A stretch of 64,000 nt of DNA, from positions 322,501-386,500 of the forward strand of contig NC_015573.1 of assembly GCF_000214705.1 (NCBI RefSeq), written 5' to 3'. The notes under the pieces are model-generated. The model was given only the letters and a program-made list of their open reading frames with translations, was not told where the DNA came from and did no database searches. Both the position numbers and the translations under genes were made by a program. The DNA is from Desulfofundulus kuznetsovii DSM 6115. GTDB lineage: Bacteria > Bacillota > Desulfotomaculia > Desulfotomaculales > Desulfovirgulaceae. Positions 1 through 8,513 of the stretch are shown in pieces; position 1 is the first letter of the stretch; the number at the start of each line of letters is the position of its first letter.

Positions 1-1
1 G

Positions 2-163
2 GCCCAGGAGTTGACCGAAGACCTGATCAGCATCGTCCAGCACTTCGCGGCCAGGTTGTACGGCCAGAGGACATATAAGGCGCGAAAGCTCACCAGAACC
101 GTCCGGGAGGCGCTGAAAGATGCAGCAGACAGTAAGGCAGAAGAGCCTGCCGCTGAACAATGA
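2..163 (+). CDS. tnpA: IS607 serine recombinase TnpA, C-terminal fragment
   Basis: The reading frame is open from the window edge to a TGA at 161-163 and encodes the last 53 residues of a protein. The segment with QELTEDLISIV and ARLYGQR matches the C-terminal end of IS607-family TnpA, a small serine recombinase that moves the element through a circular intermediate. The catalytic serine domain lies upstream of the window and cannot be checked. It overlaps the following TnpB start at 120, consistent with coupled translation. Confidence 0.75.
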   Translation, partial: AQELTEDLISIVQHFAARLYGQRTYKARKLTRTVREALKDAADSKAEEPAAEQ

Positions 164-1553
164 GAAGTGGGCCAGGATAACTGAAACTGCCGAAGCATAT
201 GCCCGGCAGAAGGACACCTTCCTGGTGGAGTACGGGCATGTAAAATACCTGCACTATCTGGGCGAAAAGCGCAAGCTGCGGGACGAACTGGTTTCCACCG
301 GTTTCGTCAGTCCCTTTGGCTTGCAGGCCCGGCAGTGGAAGCTGGCCCTGGAAGATGCTCTTTACACCCTGGAGAGGCAGTGGGAGGCCGCCGTTGTCGA
401 AGTCAAAGAGCGCCTTTACCGCCACGAAGGGCTGACCGATGAAGAAAAGCACTACGCCTTCTGGTTGCTGTACAGGCACGAGAAGCACAGCCGCAACTGG
501 AAACGCATCCAGGCGGTCTTCACCGGTGAAGATATTGTCAGCGAAGAGATAAAGCTGGACGCGGGAGGCCGCGCCAGGGTGAGAAAGTACTTAAAGCGTA
601 CCTTCCGGCGCGTTCTGGGCAGAAAGCCCCGGGTCAAGAAGGCCCGCAGCTTCACCGTCGACCAGCAGATGTACCGGGTTTTCACCAGTGAAAAGCGGCA
701 GTACATTGCTGTAGCAACTCTAACTCCCGGCGAGAGGGTGATCATCCCGCTGGCTGGCGTGCACGCCATAGAAGGCAACGTGCGGGTGGTTCTGATTCCC
801 GAAGAAAACTGCGTGGAAATCCACCTGACCAGGGAACCGCGGACTTTCCCGCCTGGTGAGGGAGAAGCGGGCATCGACCTGGGCGTGACTGAGGTGTTCA
901 CCGACGACACGGGCAAAAAATACCGGCCCGAATACGGTGAGGCCCTGCAGGAAATGTCCGACCATATCCTGGACAAGAGCCGGAAGCGCGGCAAGCTGTG
1001 GGCGCTGCGCCGGAAGTTCCTCGAACAGGACCCGAACAAGGCCCGGCGGATCTTAAAACACAACCTGGGCCTTACCAAGCAAACCAAAAGAAACAAAAAA
1101 TACCGAACCAGGTGCGAGAACGAAATCAACCGGGCGTTTAACGAATTCTACAAAGAACGCCGGCCGAAGATAATTGCCTACGAAGACCTTGCCCATCTGC
1201 GCGGGAAGGCCGGGAGCAGGGGTCTCTCCCGCAAGGTGAGCGGCTGGCAGCGCAGCATCATCAAAGAGCGGCTGGGATATAAAAATTACATTTACTCCGC
1301 CACCGACCCCGGTCCAGTGAACGCGGCGTACTCCAGCCAGACGTGTCCCGTGTGCGGGTGGGTGGACGCGAAGAACCGCCACGGGGACGTTTTCAAATGC
1401 CAAAAATGCGGTTTTACATGCGACGCTGACCAGGTTTCGGGCATAAACCTGAAGATGAGATTGCACGATGAAGAAATAACCCGGTATATGCCATATAAGA
1501 AAGTAAAAGAACTTTTACTCCAGCGTTATTATCAGAAACAGCAAGCCAATTAA
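120..1553 (+). CDS. tnpB: TnpB, RNA-guided transposon nuclease
   Basis: This 477-residue protein of the IS200/IS605/IS607 TnpB family is an ancestor-type relative of Cas12. TnpB uses an omega-RNA from the element's 3' end to cut DNA matching the flanking guide, helping the transposon persist. The RuvC triad looks intact: D253 in GIDLGVT, E355 in AYEDL, and D437 in CDADQV. A zinc ribbon is visible as C409/C412 and C427/C430. Length is somewhat above the usual 350-420. The ATG at 120 overlaps the tnpA 3' end. The protein looks full length and probably active. The DxNAA motif is altered to DQVSG after the last Asp. Confidence 0.9.
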   Translation: MQQTVRQKSLPLNNEKWARITETAEAYARQKDTFLVEYGHVKYLHYLGEKRKLRDELVSTGFVSPFGLQARQWKLALEDALYTLERQWEAAVVEVKERLYRHEGLTDEEKHYAFWLLYRHEKHSRNWKRIQAVFTGEDIVSEEIKLDAGGRARVRKYLKRTFRRVLGRKPRVKKARSFTVDQQMYRVFTSEKRQYIAVATLTPGERVIIPLAGVHAIEGNVRVVLIPEENCVEIHLTREPRTFPPGEGEAGIDLGVTEVFTDDTGKKYRPEYGEALQEMSDHILDKSRKRGKLWALRRKFLEQDPNKARRILKHNLGLTKQTKRNKKYRTRCENEINRAFNEFYKERRPKIIAYEDLAHLRGKAGSRGLSRKVSGWQRSIIKERLGYKNYIYSATDPGPVNAAYSSQTCPVCGWVDAKNRHGDVFKCQKCGFTCDADQVSGINLKMRLHDEEITRYMPYKKVKELLLQRYYQKQQAN

Positions 1554-2055
1554 TCCTTTATTCTCCTGGGATGTTCCCGGGAAAGGGCAGGGGCTGGCCC
1601 GGTGGGAGAAAGCTCCGACGGAACGTGCGCTGGCTGGCAGTGGCGCACGCGAAGCGGGCTTTAACGATGAGGTTTCCTTTGGGGGACTGAGCACTGCCGG
1701 GTAGCCGTGCACTGGGGTGTACGGGAAACGGCATTCCGGTCGGCCAAACCGTCCCTGTCCTTCAGGTGGGAGCCCAGCACTCAACACGGAAGTTGAGTGT
1801 TACGATGGGTGTTGAGTGCTGGGGCGATAAAACCACTCCGCCGTTTGGAAGCCGTCAGGCTGGATAAAGACGGTGGGCCTGTGAGTCTGCCGGATGACGT
1901 ACCGGTTTGGCGGTGACTGTTTCGGGCGGGACTCCAGAAGCCCGTGGTCCGCCTGCCCCGTCAGCCGGGCAGGTGGGGGTACCCGGCCTCTCGGAGAGCG
2001 TGAACTGCTTTTGCTGTCACTTTTATCGCTACTTGATAGAAGTTGATAGCAAAAA
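1554..2055 (+). ncRNA. candidate TnpB omega-RNA region
   Basis: No gene is seen between tnpB and the element end, but this stretch has dense secondary structure, including 1773-1823, a CCTGCCC/GGGCAGG hairpin near 1951-1972, and the terminal inverted repeat at 2009-2055. In TnpB elements the guide RNA scaffold normally occupies the 3' end of tnpB and the sequence up to the right end, with the guide taken from flanking DNA. The RNA limits are not resolved, and part of the region may instead be an inserted palindromic repeat. Confidence 0.45.
1773..1823 (+). repeat. 51-bp palindrome-ended repeat unit
   Basis: A perfect 15-bp inverted repeat (CCCAGCACTCAACAC at 1773-1787 with its complement at 1809-1823) encloses 21 bases. 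A competing 8-bp stem, CACTCAAC/GTTGAGTG, lies within it. The outer ends match the CCCAGCACTCAC/GTGAGTGCTGGG ends of the 95-bp units at 6287 and 63259, so it may be a shorter member of that family, or the terminal hairpin of the omega-RNA. Confidence 0.7.
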
Positions 2056-2066
2056 TGAAACAGATT

Positions 2067-2243
2067 ACCAATGTCAACGACAGCGGCATCGCCCTGGGCC
2101 ATCCCGTGGGATGTACCGGCGCGCGTATAGTGGTAACCCTCCTTTACGAAATGGCCCGCCGCAACCTCCGCCTGGGCCTGGCTTCCCTGTGTGTCGGCGG
2201 CGGTATGGGGATGGCCATGATTCTGGAAAGGGAAAGCGATTAA
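2067..2243 (+). pseudogene. thiolase, 3' stump next to IS607
   Basis: About 58 codons encode the C-terminal end of an acetyl-CoA acetyltransferase: the [14 protein letters not shown] segment with the catalytic His and Cys, then CVGGGMG. The rest of the gene (about 340 codons with the nucleophilic Cys) is absent from the window. The homology begins where the IS607 element ends, so the element probably interrupted the gene, and the 5' part may lie left of the window. The stump is followed closely by the 3-hydroxyacyl-CoA dehydrogenase gene, suggesting a former operon. Confidence 0.8.
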
Positions 2244-2247
2244 AAGC

Positions 2248-3108
2248 ATGATGAACAAGAAAATTCAAACCATTGCCGTAATTGGTGCCGGTACCATGGG
2301 TGCCGGTATCGCCCAGGTGGCCGCCATGGCCGGCTACCGGGTGATTTTATCCGATATCAAAGAAGAATTTGTGCAGGGCGGGTTGGCCCGTATCCGCTCC
2401 AGCCTGGAACGTCTGGCGGCCAGGGGAAAGCTGTGCGAACAGGACGTAACATCGATTATGGGAAGGCTTGCCCCTGCCGTTGGGCTGGTCGGGGTAGAGA
2501 GGGCAGACCTGGTTTTTAAAGCCATTATCGAAAACATGGAGCAAAAGAAGGCTCTCTACCGGGAGCTGGACGGCACCTGCCGCCCGGAAACCATCTTTTG
2601 TTCCAATACTTCGGGTCTTTCCATCACAGAGATGGCTTCCGTCACCCGCCGGGCAGACAAATTTATAGGAACTCATTTCTTTAATCCCGTGCCGGTCATG
2701 CAGTTGGTGGAGATCACCCGCGGGGAAGAAACCAGCGATGAAACCTATAACATTGCCCGGGAAGTGTGTGAGCGGATGGGCAAAACCGTGATCACGGTAA
2801 AGGAAGCCCCCCTGTTTGTAGTCAACCGCATTCTGGTTCCCATGATCAACGAGGCCATCTTTGTGCTGCAGGAAGGCATCGCCACGGCGGAGGACATCGA
2901 CAGGGGGATGAAATTGGGCGCCAACCACCCCATCGGCCCGCTGGCTTTAGCGGACCTGATCGGCCTTGATGTGCTGCTGATGGTTATGGATACCCTTTAC
3001 CAGGAAACCTGCGACTCCAAATACCGCCCGGCACCCCTGCTAAGAAAGCTGGTGCGGGCGGGGCATCTGGGGCGAAAGACCGGTCGAGGTTTCTATCAAT
3101 ATCAGTGA
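2248..3108 (+). CDS. 3-hydroxybutyryl/3-hydroxyacyl-CoA dehydrogenase
   Basis: The cytoplasmic enzyme oxidises L-3-hydroxyacyl-CoA to 3-ketoacyl-CoA with NAD(P). Its 286 residues are the usual length for the short monofunctional form. The Rossmann loop GAGTMG lies at residues 13-18, and the catalytic His143 lies in [15 protein letters not shown]. The C-terminal helical domain ends in [11 protein letters not shown]. It follows a truncated thiolase and precedes an acyl-CoA ligase by 11 bases, so it sits in a beta-oxidation or butyrate-type operon. A second paralogue lies at 29302. Either of two consecutive ATGs (2248, 2251) may be used. Confidence 0.93.
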   Translation: MMNKKIQTIAVIGAGTMGAGIAQVAAMAGYRVILSDIKEEFVQGGLARIRSSLERLAARGKLCEQDVTSIMGRLAPAVGLVGVERADLVFKAIIENMEQKKALYRELDGTCRPETIFCSNTSGLSITEMASVTRRADKFIGTHFFNPVPVMQLVEITRGEETSDETYNIAREVCERMGKTVITVKEAPLFVVNRILVPMINEAIFVLQEGIATAEDIDRGMKLGANHPIGPLALADLIGLDVLLMVMDTLYQETCDSKYRPAPLLRKLVRAGHLGRKTGRGFYQYQ

Positions 3109-3119
3109 GGTGATGGCTT

Positions 3120-4742
3120 ATGATGAAATATCCGCTTCTGGTTCGCACCATTTTAGAGCGCTCCCGCCAGTTATTCCCGAAAAAAGAAATAGTGTCCCGG
3201 GACTTTTCCAGTATTTTCCGCTACACCTACGGCGAATTTTACGAGCGCGTGTGCCGCCTGGCCAATGTACTGGAAAAACTGGGAGTAAAGCGGGGGGACC
3301 GGGTGGCCACCCTGGCCTGGAACAACCACCGCCACCTGGAATTGTACTTTGCCGTACCCTGTATCGGTGCGGTTTTGCATACGGTCAATTTACGCTTGTT
3401 TTCTGAGCAAATAGTCTATATCTTAAACCATGCCGGGGATAAATTGATCTTTATTGACGAAGACCTGGTGCCGATTATCGAGGGGATCAAAGAGCAAATT
3501 AAGACCATAGAGCTTTTTGTAATCATGACCGATAAGGAAAGTATTCCCGGTACTTCCTTGAGTCCGGTGTACTCTTATGAGGACCTGTTACGGGAAGCTC
3601 CCCCCGTTTATGATTTCCCCACTTATCTCGATGAGTGGTCCCCGGCGGCCATGTGCTACACCACTGCTACCACCGGTGATCCGAAAGGGGTTATGTACTC
3701 CCACCGGGCTCTGTACCTGCACAGCTTGATGTCGGGTATGGTGGATACCTTTGCGGTATCTGAAAAAGATGTGCTGATGCCGGTTGTACCCATGTTTCAC
3801 GTCAATGCCTGGGGATTGCCCTTTACGGCCACACTGGTGGGGGCCAAGCAGGTATTGCCCGGGGTGCGTCCCGATCCCCGGACGCTGTGCAGCCTTATCG
3901 AGTCGGAACGCGTGACCGTTACTGCAGGTGTACCCACCATCTGGATGGAATGTTTCAAGCTGCTGGAGGACGGTTCCTACGATGTAAGCAGCCTGAACCG
4001 AATTCTGGCTGGCGGTTCGGCCATACCGCGGGTGTTTATTGAAGCGTATGAAAAGAAGCTGGGTATTAATGTAATGAATGTTTACGGCATGACGGAAACT
4101 ACCCCCATTACCCTTGTGTCCCGTCCCAAGAGCTATATGCTTGATTGGCCCGAAGAACAACTTTACCAGGTGAGGGCGAAACAGGGCCTTTTTGTGCCGG
4201 GGATAGAAATGAGGGTGGTCGACGAAAACGGCAACAGCGTGCCCAGGGATGGGCGTGCCATGGGAGAGCTGCAATTCAGGGGGCCTTGGATAACCGAGGA
4301 ATATTACAAGGACCCGGAGCGCACCGGGGACGCCCTGCGGGATGGGTGGTTCAGAACCCAGGACATTGTTACAGTTGATGAGGAAGGTTACGTGTATATC
4401 TGTGACCGGTCCAAGGATTTGATTAAGAGCGGAGGCGAATGGATTTCTTCCGTGGATCTGGAGAACACCATCATGGCTCATCCGGCTGTGGCGGAGGCAG
4501 TGGTCATTGCCATGCCCCATGAAAAATGGCAGGAAAGACCCCTGGCCTGTGTGGTGCTCAAGGAGGAGTTCCGGGGGAAGGTTACAGCGGAAGATATTCT
4601 GGAATTTTTACGGGGGCGGGTGGCCAAATGGTGGCTGCCGGACCGGGTTGAGTTTATCGATGAAATACCTAAAACCAGTGTCGGCAAGTTCAACAAAAAA
4701 GCTTTAAGGCATAAGTTTTTCCCTGAATATTACGGTGCCTGA
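3120..4742 (+). CDS. acyl-CoA synthetase (AMP-forming), medium/long-chain type
   Basis: ATP-dependent ligase that activates a carboxylic acid to its CoA thioester through an acyl-AMP. It has 540 residues of the ANL superfamily. The AMP-binding P-loop reads YTTATTGDPKGV, motif NVYGMTETTP binds adenine, GWFRTQD and DRSKDLIKSGGEWIS are the hinge region, and the C-terminal catalytic Lys is in KTSVGKFNKK. The layout resembles FadD/AlkK-type fatty-acyl ligases more than acetyl-CoA synthetase. A GAGGTG site precedes the ATG at 3120. It probably feeds the beta-oxidation enzymes; the substrate is not predictable here. Confidence 0.9.
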   Translation: MMKYPLLVRTILERSRQLFPKKEIVSRDFSSIFRYTYGEFYERVCRLANVLEKLGVKRGDRVATLAWNNHRHLELYFAVPCIGAVLHTVNLRLFSEQIVYILNHAGDKLIFIDEDLVPIIEGIKEQIKTIELFVIMTDKESIPGTSLSPVYSYEDLLREAPPVYDFPTYLDEWSPAAMCYTTATTGDPKGVMYSHRALYLHSLMSGMVDTFAVSEKDVLMPVVPMFHVNAWGLPFTATLVGAKQVLPGVRPDPRTLCSLIESERVTVTAGVPTIWMECFKLLEDGSYDVSSLNRILAGGSAIPRVFIEAYEKKLGINVMNVYGMTETTPITLVSRPKSYMLDWPEEQLYQVRAKQGLFVPGIEMRVVDENGNSVPRDGRAMGELQFRGPWITEEYYKDPERTGDALRDGWFRTQDIVTVDEEGYVYICDRSKDLIKSGGEWISSVDLENTIMAHPAVAEAVVIAMPHEKWQERPLACVVLKEEFRGKVTAEDILEFLRGRVAKWWLPDRVEFIDEIPKTSVGKFNKKALRHKFFPEYYGA

Positions 4743-4756
4743 CGGGTCTGGCGGAA

Positions 4757-4790
4757 GAGCGTGCCGGTGGACGGCAGGCTCTTTCGTTAT
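4757..4790 (+). terminator. rho-independent terminator after acyl-CoA ligase
   Basis: A nine-base stem with one mismatch (GAGCGTGCC at 4757-4765, GGCAGGCTC at 4773-4781) and a seven-base loop is followed by a T-rich tract. It closes the hydroxyacyl-CoA dehydrogenase/ligase unit. Confidence 0.7.
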
Positions 4791-4881
4791 TTTTCATTCT
4801 TATCAAGACTCACCGGGCTATAGAATAATTAAATGACCCATATAGAAGGATTTTATGGGCCTGCGGTGAAAAATAAGTAGC

Positions 4882-4978
4882 GGGGAGAGCGGGGCTGGTG
4901 CCTCCCGCGGGCTGCAAACCCGTCGGCCTGCCTGCAACCCAGGCGGGAGTCCGGTTCGATTCCGACCTCTCCCCTCCA
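4882..4978 (+). tRNA. Sec-like tRNA-Cys (GCA) with long variable arm
   Basis: The 97-base gene folds into a cloverleaf resembling tRNA-Sec but with a GCA anticodon (4914-4916). The acceptor is 8 bp (4882-4889 with 4967-4974), then U73 (4975) and an encoded CCA (4976-4978). The anticodon stem is 4907-4911/4919-4923 with loop CTGCAAA. An approximately 8-bp variable arm is formed by 4927-4934/4940-4947. The T loop TTCGATT (4955-4961) sits on a stem with one bulged C (4951). U73 and GCA are cysteine identity elements; tRNA-Sec carries G73 and UCA. Minor Cys tRNAs of 8/4 type with a bulge have been described. It stands alone, 15 bp from the end of a convergent gene. Confidence 0.86.
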
Positions 4979-4992
4979 GTTTTGAAACAGGT

Positions 4993-5595
4993 TTACAGTG
5001 ATATTCCCTCCGGTAGCGCAAATATTTCCTTTAAGTTTATTTTTAAGCCCGGCAAAAGGGGCGAAGTCAGTATGTCTTCTTCGTCGCAGGCAGCAGCCTG
5101 ATACCAGCCATTTTCCCCGGTGGTCAGAACCTCCGCCGTTCGGGCTTCAGGGTCCACGAGCCACAATTCCCGCACGCCGTAACGGCGGTAGAGCCGGCTT
5201 TTTTTGATCCGGTCCCGTCCGGCAGATGAAGGAGAGATTACTTCCACTACCAGGTCGGGAGCACCTTTCAGGCATGCTTCGGTAAGCAGGTGAAACTTTT
5301 CCCGGGTGACAAAAAGGATGTCGGGTTGCAGGACCACGCCTTCGTCGAGAACTACGTCATAGGGCGCTACGATTACCATCCCCAGGTCATGTTCCTCCAC
5401 AAAGGTCGTTAGAGCCCTTTCTATTGCGGCAACTGTTCTCTGGTGCTTAAAGCCCGGCGAAGGTGTCAATACCAGTTCCCCCTCGATCAGCTCGTAACGG
5501 TTGCCGTCATCAAGCTTGAGGTATTCCTCGTACGTGTATCTTTTCACCGTAGGAGGTTCTTCCGGGGTTTTTCTCGTTATGATGATTTCCTTCAT
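4993..5595 (-). CDS. Uma2 family putative endonuclease
   Basis: About 200 residues of the Uma2 (DUF820, PF05685) family, a PD-(D/E)XK-like fold common in cyanobacteria and some Clostridia; biological role unknown. Visible signatures are YEEYLKLDDGNRYELIEGEL near the N-terminus, then QPDILFV and APDLVVEVISPSS, which supply the Asp and Glu of the nuclease-like core, and a following Lys in IKKSRLYRRYGVRELW. The start at 5595 is preceded by GGTGA at good spacing; an upstream GTG at 5607 is possible. It ends 15 bases from the tRNA gene on the opposite strand. Confidence 0.82.
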   Translation of the reverse strand: MKEIIITRKTPEEPPTVKRYTYEEYLKLDDGNRYELIEGELVLTPSPGFKHQRTVAAIERALTTFVEEHDLGMVIVAPYDVVLDEGVVLQPDILFVTREKFHLLTEACLKGAPDLVVEVISPSSAGRDRIKKSRLYRRYGVRELWLVDPEARTAEVLTTGENGWYQAAACDEEDILTSPLLPGLKINLKEIFALPEGISL

Positions 5596-5702
5596 CCTGA
5601 AAATCACCGTCGCTTTTCATCCGGGTTTCTTGAACTGATCTTAACACAAAAAGTACCCCGGAACAATTTTTAACGGGACAACGCCTGGTGGGTGGCTTTC
5701 GG

Positions 5703-6128
<426 letters not shown>

Positions 6129-6261
6129 AAGTTTTTCCCCCTTCTTTGCAACATTTTGTTTATATTATAACTTACTCATATACCCGCTATAAATTAACTT
6201 TTCGTTAAACGTCACTGAAGCATTGCCGTTTTGTTAAAGCAACTGCGCAACTAACGCCGTA

Positions 6262-6447
6262 ATTCAGTAAACCCGGTTGGATGCGGCCCAGCACTCACCC
6301 AAATATGACTCTCCTCCCGGTGTTCTACGTTTATTGACACATCAGGTTTTGGGAAAAGCTGCTATCCCAGTGAGTGCTGGGTCCTTGCTCACTCCAATGC
6401 TTCGCGTAAGATGCGTACCGCAGCTCGCTTGCTGAACATTCACCTGG
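6262..6447 (+). repeat. MITE-like dispersed repeat, copy A
   Basis: Reverse complement of this stretch matches copy D at 63182-63382 over nearly its whole length by eye. The right end reads GCTGAACATTCACC and the left a degenerate TTCAGTAAACCCGG, forming terminal inverted repeats. A shared core contains GCTCACTCC and CTTCGCGTAAGATG. It carries a nested 95-bp unit at 6287-6381. It has no coding potential and lies between the divergent arsC upstream region and the EamA gene. Confidence 0.85.
6287..6381 (+). repeat. nested 95-bp palindrome-ended unit
   Basis: Bounded by CCCAGCACTCAC (6287-6298) and GTGAGTGCTGGG (6370-6381), a perfect 12-bp inverted repeat. The same 95-bp unit occurs inverted at 63259-63353 and is missing from related copies B and C, so it seems to have been inserted into the larger repeat before that repeat was duplicated. 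Confidence 0.8.
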
Positions 6448-6495
6448 CGCCATAACGTACCACCAGAAACTATCCGAACCTGAAACAATTCCGGT

Positions 6496-7377
6496 TCATG
6501 CCCTCTTTTGCAGGAAAACGCCCGCCAGGACGGCCGCCCCTCCCACCATTTGCCAGGAGGTCAGGCTTTCGCCCAGCACCAGAAAACCCAGTACGGCTGT
6601 AGCCACCGGTTCAAAGGTACTGATAATGGCCGCCCGGGAGGCGCCGATTTCCTTTACCCCCCGCATCAGGGCGGCCATGGCCAGGACGGTGGAAACGAAA
6701 CCCAGCACCCCGATGGCCATCATGGCTTCCGTATTGAAGAACAGGTCCAGCTGCCCCCGCAGGAGGGCAAGCCCGCCCAGGGTCACGGCCAGAAGGGTGG
6801 TAACCCAGGTGTTGTACACCAGTGTCTGGATGCTGGCCAGCAGGCGGGTGGAACCCACCAGGAAAACCGCGTAGGTTAAGGCGGCGGTCAGGGATAGCAC
6901 TACTCCCCGCATGTCCGGGGAATTTACCGGCTGCCCTAGAATAACGGCGCAGCCGGCAAGCGTAAGCAGAAGGGCCAGACCCTTTCGCCAGGTAAAAGGT
7001 TCTTTTAAAAAGAAAAAGGCCAGGATGGTGACCACCGTGGGGTAGAAGTACAGAAATAAAATGGCCATTCCGGCCGGTATGTAGCGGAAAGCTTCAAAAA
7101 GGGCCAGTACGGCGAGCGCCTGGGTTCCTGCAGATAAAGCCGTTATTGCCAGCAACTGCCGGAGAGTAAGCCTGAAAGCATAACCTCCCGCCAGGATGAG
7201 TAGCCAGAAGATTGCGGCGGCCAGAATGTAACGCAGGGTGAGGGTGGTCATTACGGTGGCGCCGCCCCGGTAGGCGATTTTGGCCGCTACGGGCTCCATG
7301 CTCAGGCAAATAGTGGAAAATAGAACCAGTGCCACGCCCAGGCCCTGCCGCCCGGGCGTTTGTTTCTGCTTATGCAT
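6496..7377 (-). CDS. EamA/DMT family membrane transporter
   Basis: A 293-residue integral membrane protein with about ten hydrophobic segments arranged as two repeated EamA halves, typical of the drug/metabolite transporter superfamily. Members export amino acids, metabolites or drugs; the substrate cannot be read from sequence. The first half starts at GVALVLFSTICLSMEPVAAKIAYRG and the second near GVVLSLTAALTYAVFLVGS. The end GASRAAIISTFEPVATAVLGFL is a classic EamA signature. It is the second of three consecutive leftward genes but well separated from them. Confidence 0.88.
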   Translation of the reverse strand: MHKQKQTPGRQGLGVALVLFSTICLSMEPVAAKIAYRGGATVMTTLTLRYILAAAIFWLLILAGGYAFRLTLRQLLAITALSAGTQALAVLALFEAFRYIPAGMAILFLYFYPTVVTILAFFFLKEPFTWRKGLALLLTLAGCAVILGQPVNSPDMRGVVLSLTAALTYAVFLVGSTRLLASIQTLVYNTWVTTLLAVTLGGLALLRGQLDLFFNTEAMMAIGVLGFVSTVLAMAALMRGVKEIGASRAAIISTFEPVATAVLGFLVLGESLTSWQMVGGAAVLAGVFLQKRA

Positions 7378-7509
7378 TTTTTGTTTTATCCTCCATGGCC
7401 ACTATTCTACTCTACCGTGAAGAAACCGCTAATCGGTCCGGTGGCCGCCCGGTTAAAAATAACCTTCCGGCTCACCATTATATCATAGCATGACAAGATC
7501 CCTTTCCAT

Positions 7510-8220
7510 TTACAACAAAACGGGAATCTCCTTTTCCAGGGTAACCGCTTCCCGGCTTACCCGGCAGCGGTAGGCCAGCACCCGCACCCCGCTGGCCGCG
7601 GCCCGCTGCAGTGCCCTGGCAAAAGCCGGGTCCTGCCGGTGGTGGGGGGAAAAGCAACGGGCGTCTTCCCGCTGGGCCACAAAGAGAACCGCTCCCTGCA
7701 GTCCCTCCCTGCGGGCCGCTACCAGCTCCTCCAGGTGCTTTGTTCCTCTTGTTGATGGGGCATCGGGGAAAAGGGCCACTCCCTTTTCCACCAGGGTGAC
7801 GGATTTCACTTCCAGCAAGCACCCGCCCGGCGGGCCGCTCAAATAAAAATCGAAACGGCTGTGGCCCCGGGCATATTCAGCCCGCACCGTTTCGCAACTC
7901 GAAAAGGCCTCAAGCGCCCGTGCCTGGAGTGCCCGGCCCACCAGCCGGTTAGGCAGGGTGGCGTCCACCGATACCAGTATGCCCTCGTACTCCACCAGCA
8001 ACAGGCGGCAGGTGGTTTTATGGCCGTTTTTGGCGTGGCGCTTAACCCAAACCCTGCGCCCGGCCACCAGCAATTCCGCCATGCGCCCGGAACTGGGCAC
8101 ATGGGCCAGTTCCCGGTTTCCCCTCACCAGCACCTCGGCGACAAAGCGGTTCAAGCGGCGGATGAAAAAAGCTTCTTCCAGTTGTGGAGGTAAATGCAGA
8201 CTGCAAAGCATTGAAACCAT
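7510..8220 (-). CDS. sfsA: SfsA family DNA/RNA-binding nuclease-like protein
   Basis: The 236-residue protein matches SfsA (sugar fermentation stimulation protein), which has an OB-like N-terminal half and a PD-(D/E)XK-like C-terminal half. Visible family blocks are FIRRLNRFVAEV, HVPSSGRM, SVDATLPNRLV, HSRFDFYL, and CLLEVKSVTLV, where Glu and Lys form the nuclease core, followed by PDAPSTRGTKHLEEL and the terminal region. Its true role outside E. coli is unsettled. Length is normal and all motifs are present. Confidence 0.93.
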   Translation of the reverse strand: MVSMLCSLHLPPQLEEAFFIRRLNRFVAEVLVRGNRELAHVPSSGRMAELLVAGRRVWVKRHAKNGHKTTCRLLLVEYEGILVSVDATLPNRLVGRALQARALEAFSSCETVRAEYARGHSRFDFYLSGPPGGCLLEVKSVTLVEKGVALFPDAPSTRGTKHLEELVAARREGLQGAVLFVAQREDARCFSPHHRQDPAFARALQRAAASGVRVLAYRCRVSREAVTLEKEIPVLL

Positions 8221-8250
8221 GTTCCCCGATTTCTTGTATACATTATGTGA

Positions 8251-8307
8251 AATTGTTCAGTAAAACCGCTACCACCGGCACCATAGCGGGATCACTGAAC
8301 ATTTACC
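8251..8307 (+). repeat. reduced repeat: paired terminal inverted repeats
   Basis: The sequence has GTTCAGTAAAACCGCT near its left end and AGCGGGATCACTGAAC near its right, followed by ATTTACC. It thus looks like two ends of the MITE-like family (copies A, B, C, D) joined with almost no interior. It lies in the 290-bp gap between divergent sfsA and jetA, which otherwise shows nothing clear apart from promoter-length AT-rich sequence. Confidence 0.65.
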
Positions 8308-8513
8308 ATATATGTTGTTTCTGCGGATGGACCCGGTTTCCTTTCTGCTAAAGTCCGGAAAGGTCGTCCACCGCTGAGGGCCGCAACGGTTCATGGGGAA
8401 AATTGATGGATATGGTTGTATTTCCCCCTGAAAAATTAGTACAATTAAGAGGAAATCTGCTGGCGATGCCGAACCACATCCAGTTAAAAAATTTCCCCGG
8501 GAGGGGTTTAGAA

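Larger units (their letters stand above)
1..2060 (+). mobile_element. IS607-type element, left end outside window
   Basis: The tail of a serine-recombinase TnpA overlaps a TnpB gene by 44 bases, the arrangement typical of IS607 elements. TnpB is followed by about 500 noncoding bases rich in hairpins. Near the probable right end, 2009-2020 and 2042-2055 form an imperfect inverted repeat (TTTTGCTGTCAC against GTTGATAGCAAAA), and TTGATAG is directly repeated, like recombinase sites at IS607 ends. Thiolase coding sequence resumes at about 2067, so the junction lies near 2056-2067. The exact end is inferred. Confidence 0.72.

Noticed and set aside
4882-4978. Plain tRNA-Sec (selC)
   Set aside because: The anticodon is GCA rather than UCA and position 73 is U, both Cys features, so a standard selC label is not supported.
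8403-8513. N-terminal extension of JetA from the ATG at 8403
   Set aside because: The extension is not typical of JetA and the GTG at 8514 has a much better ribosome site.
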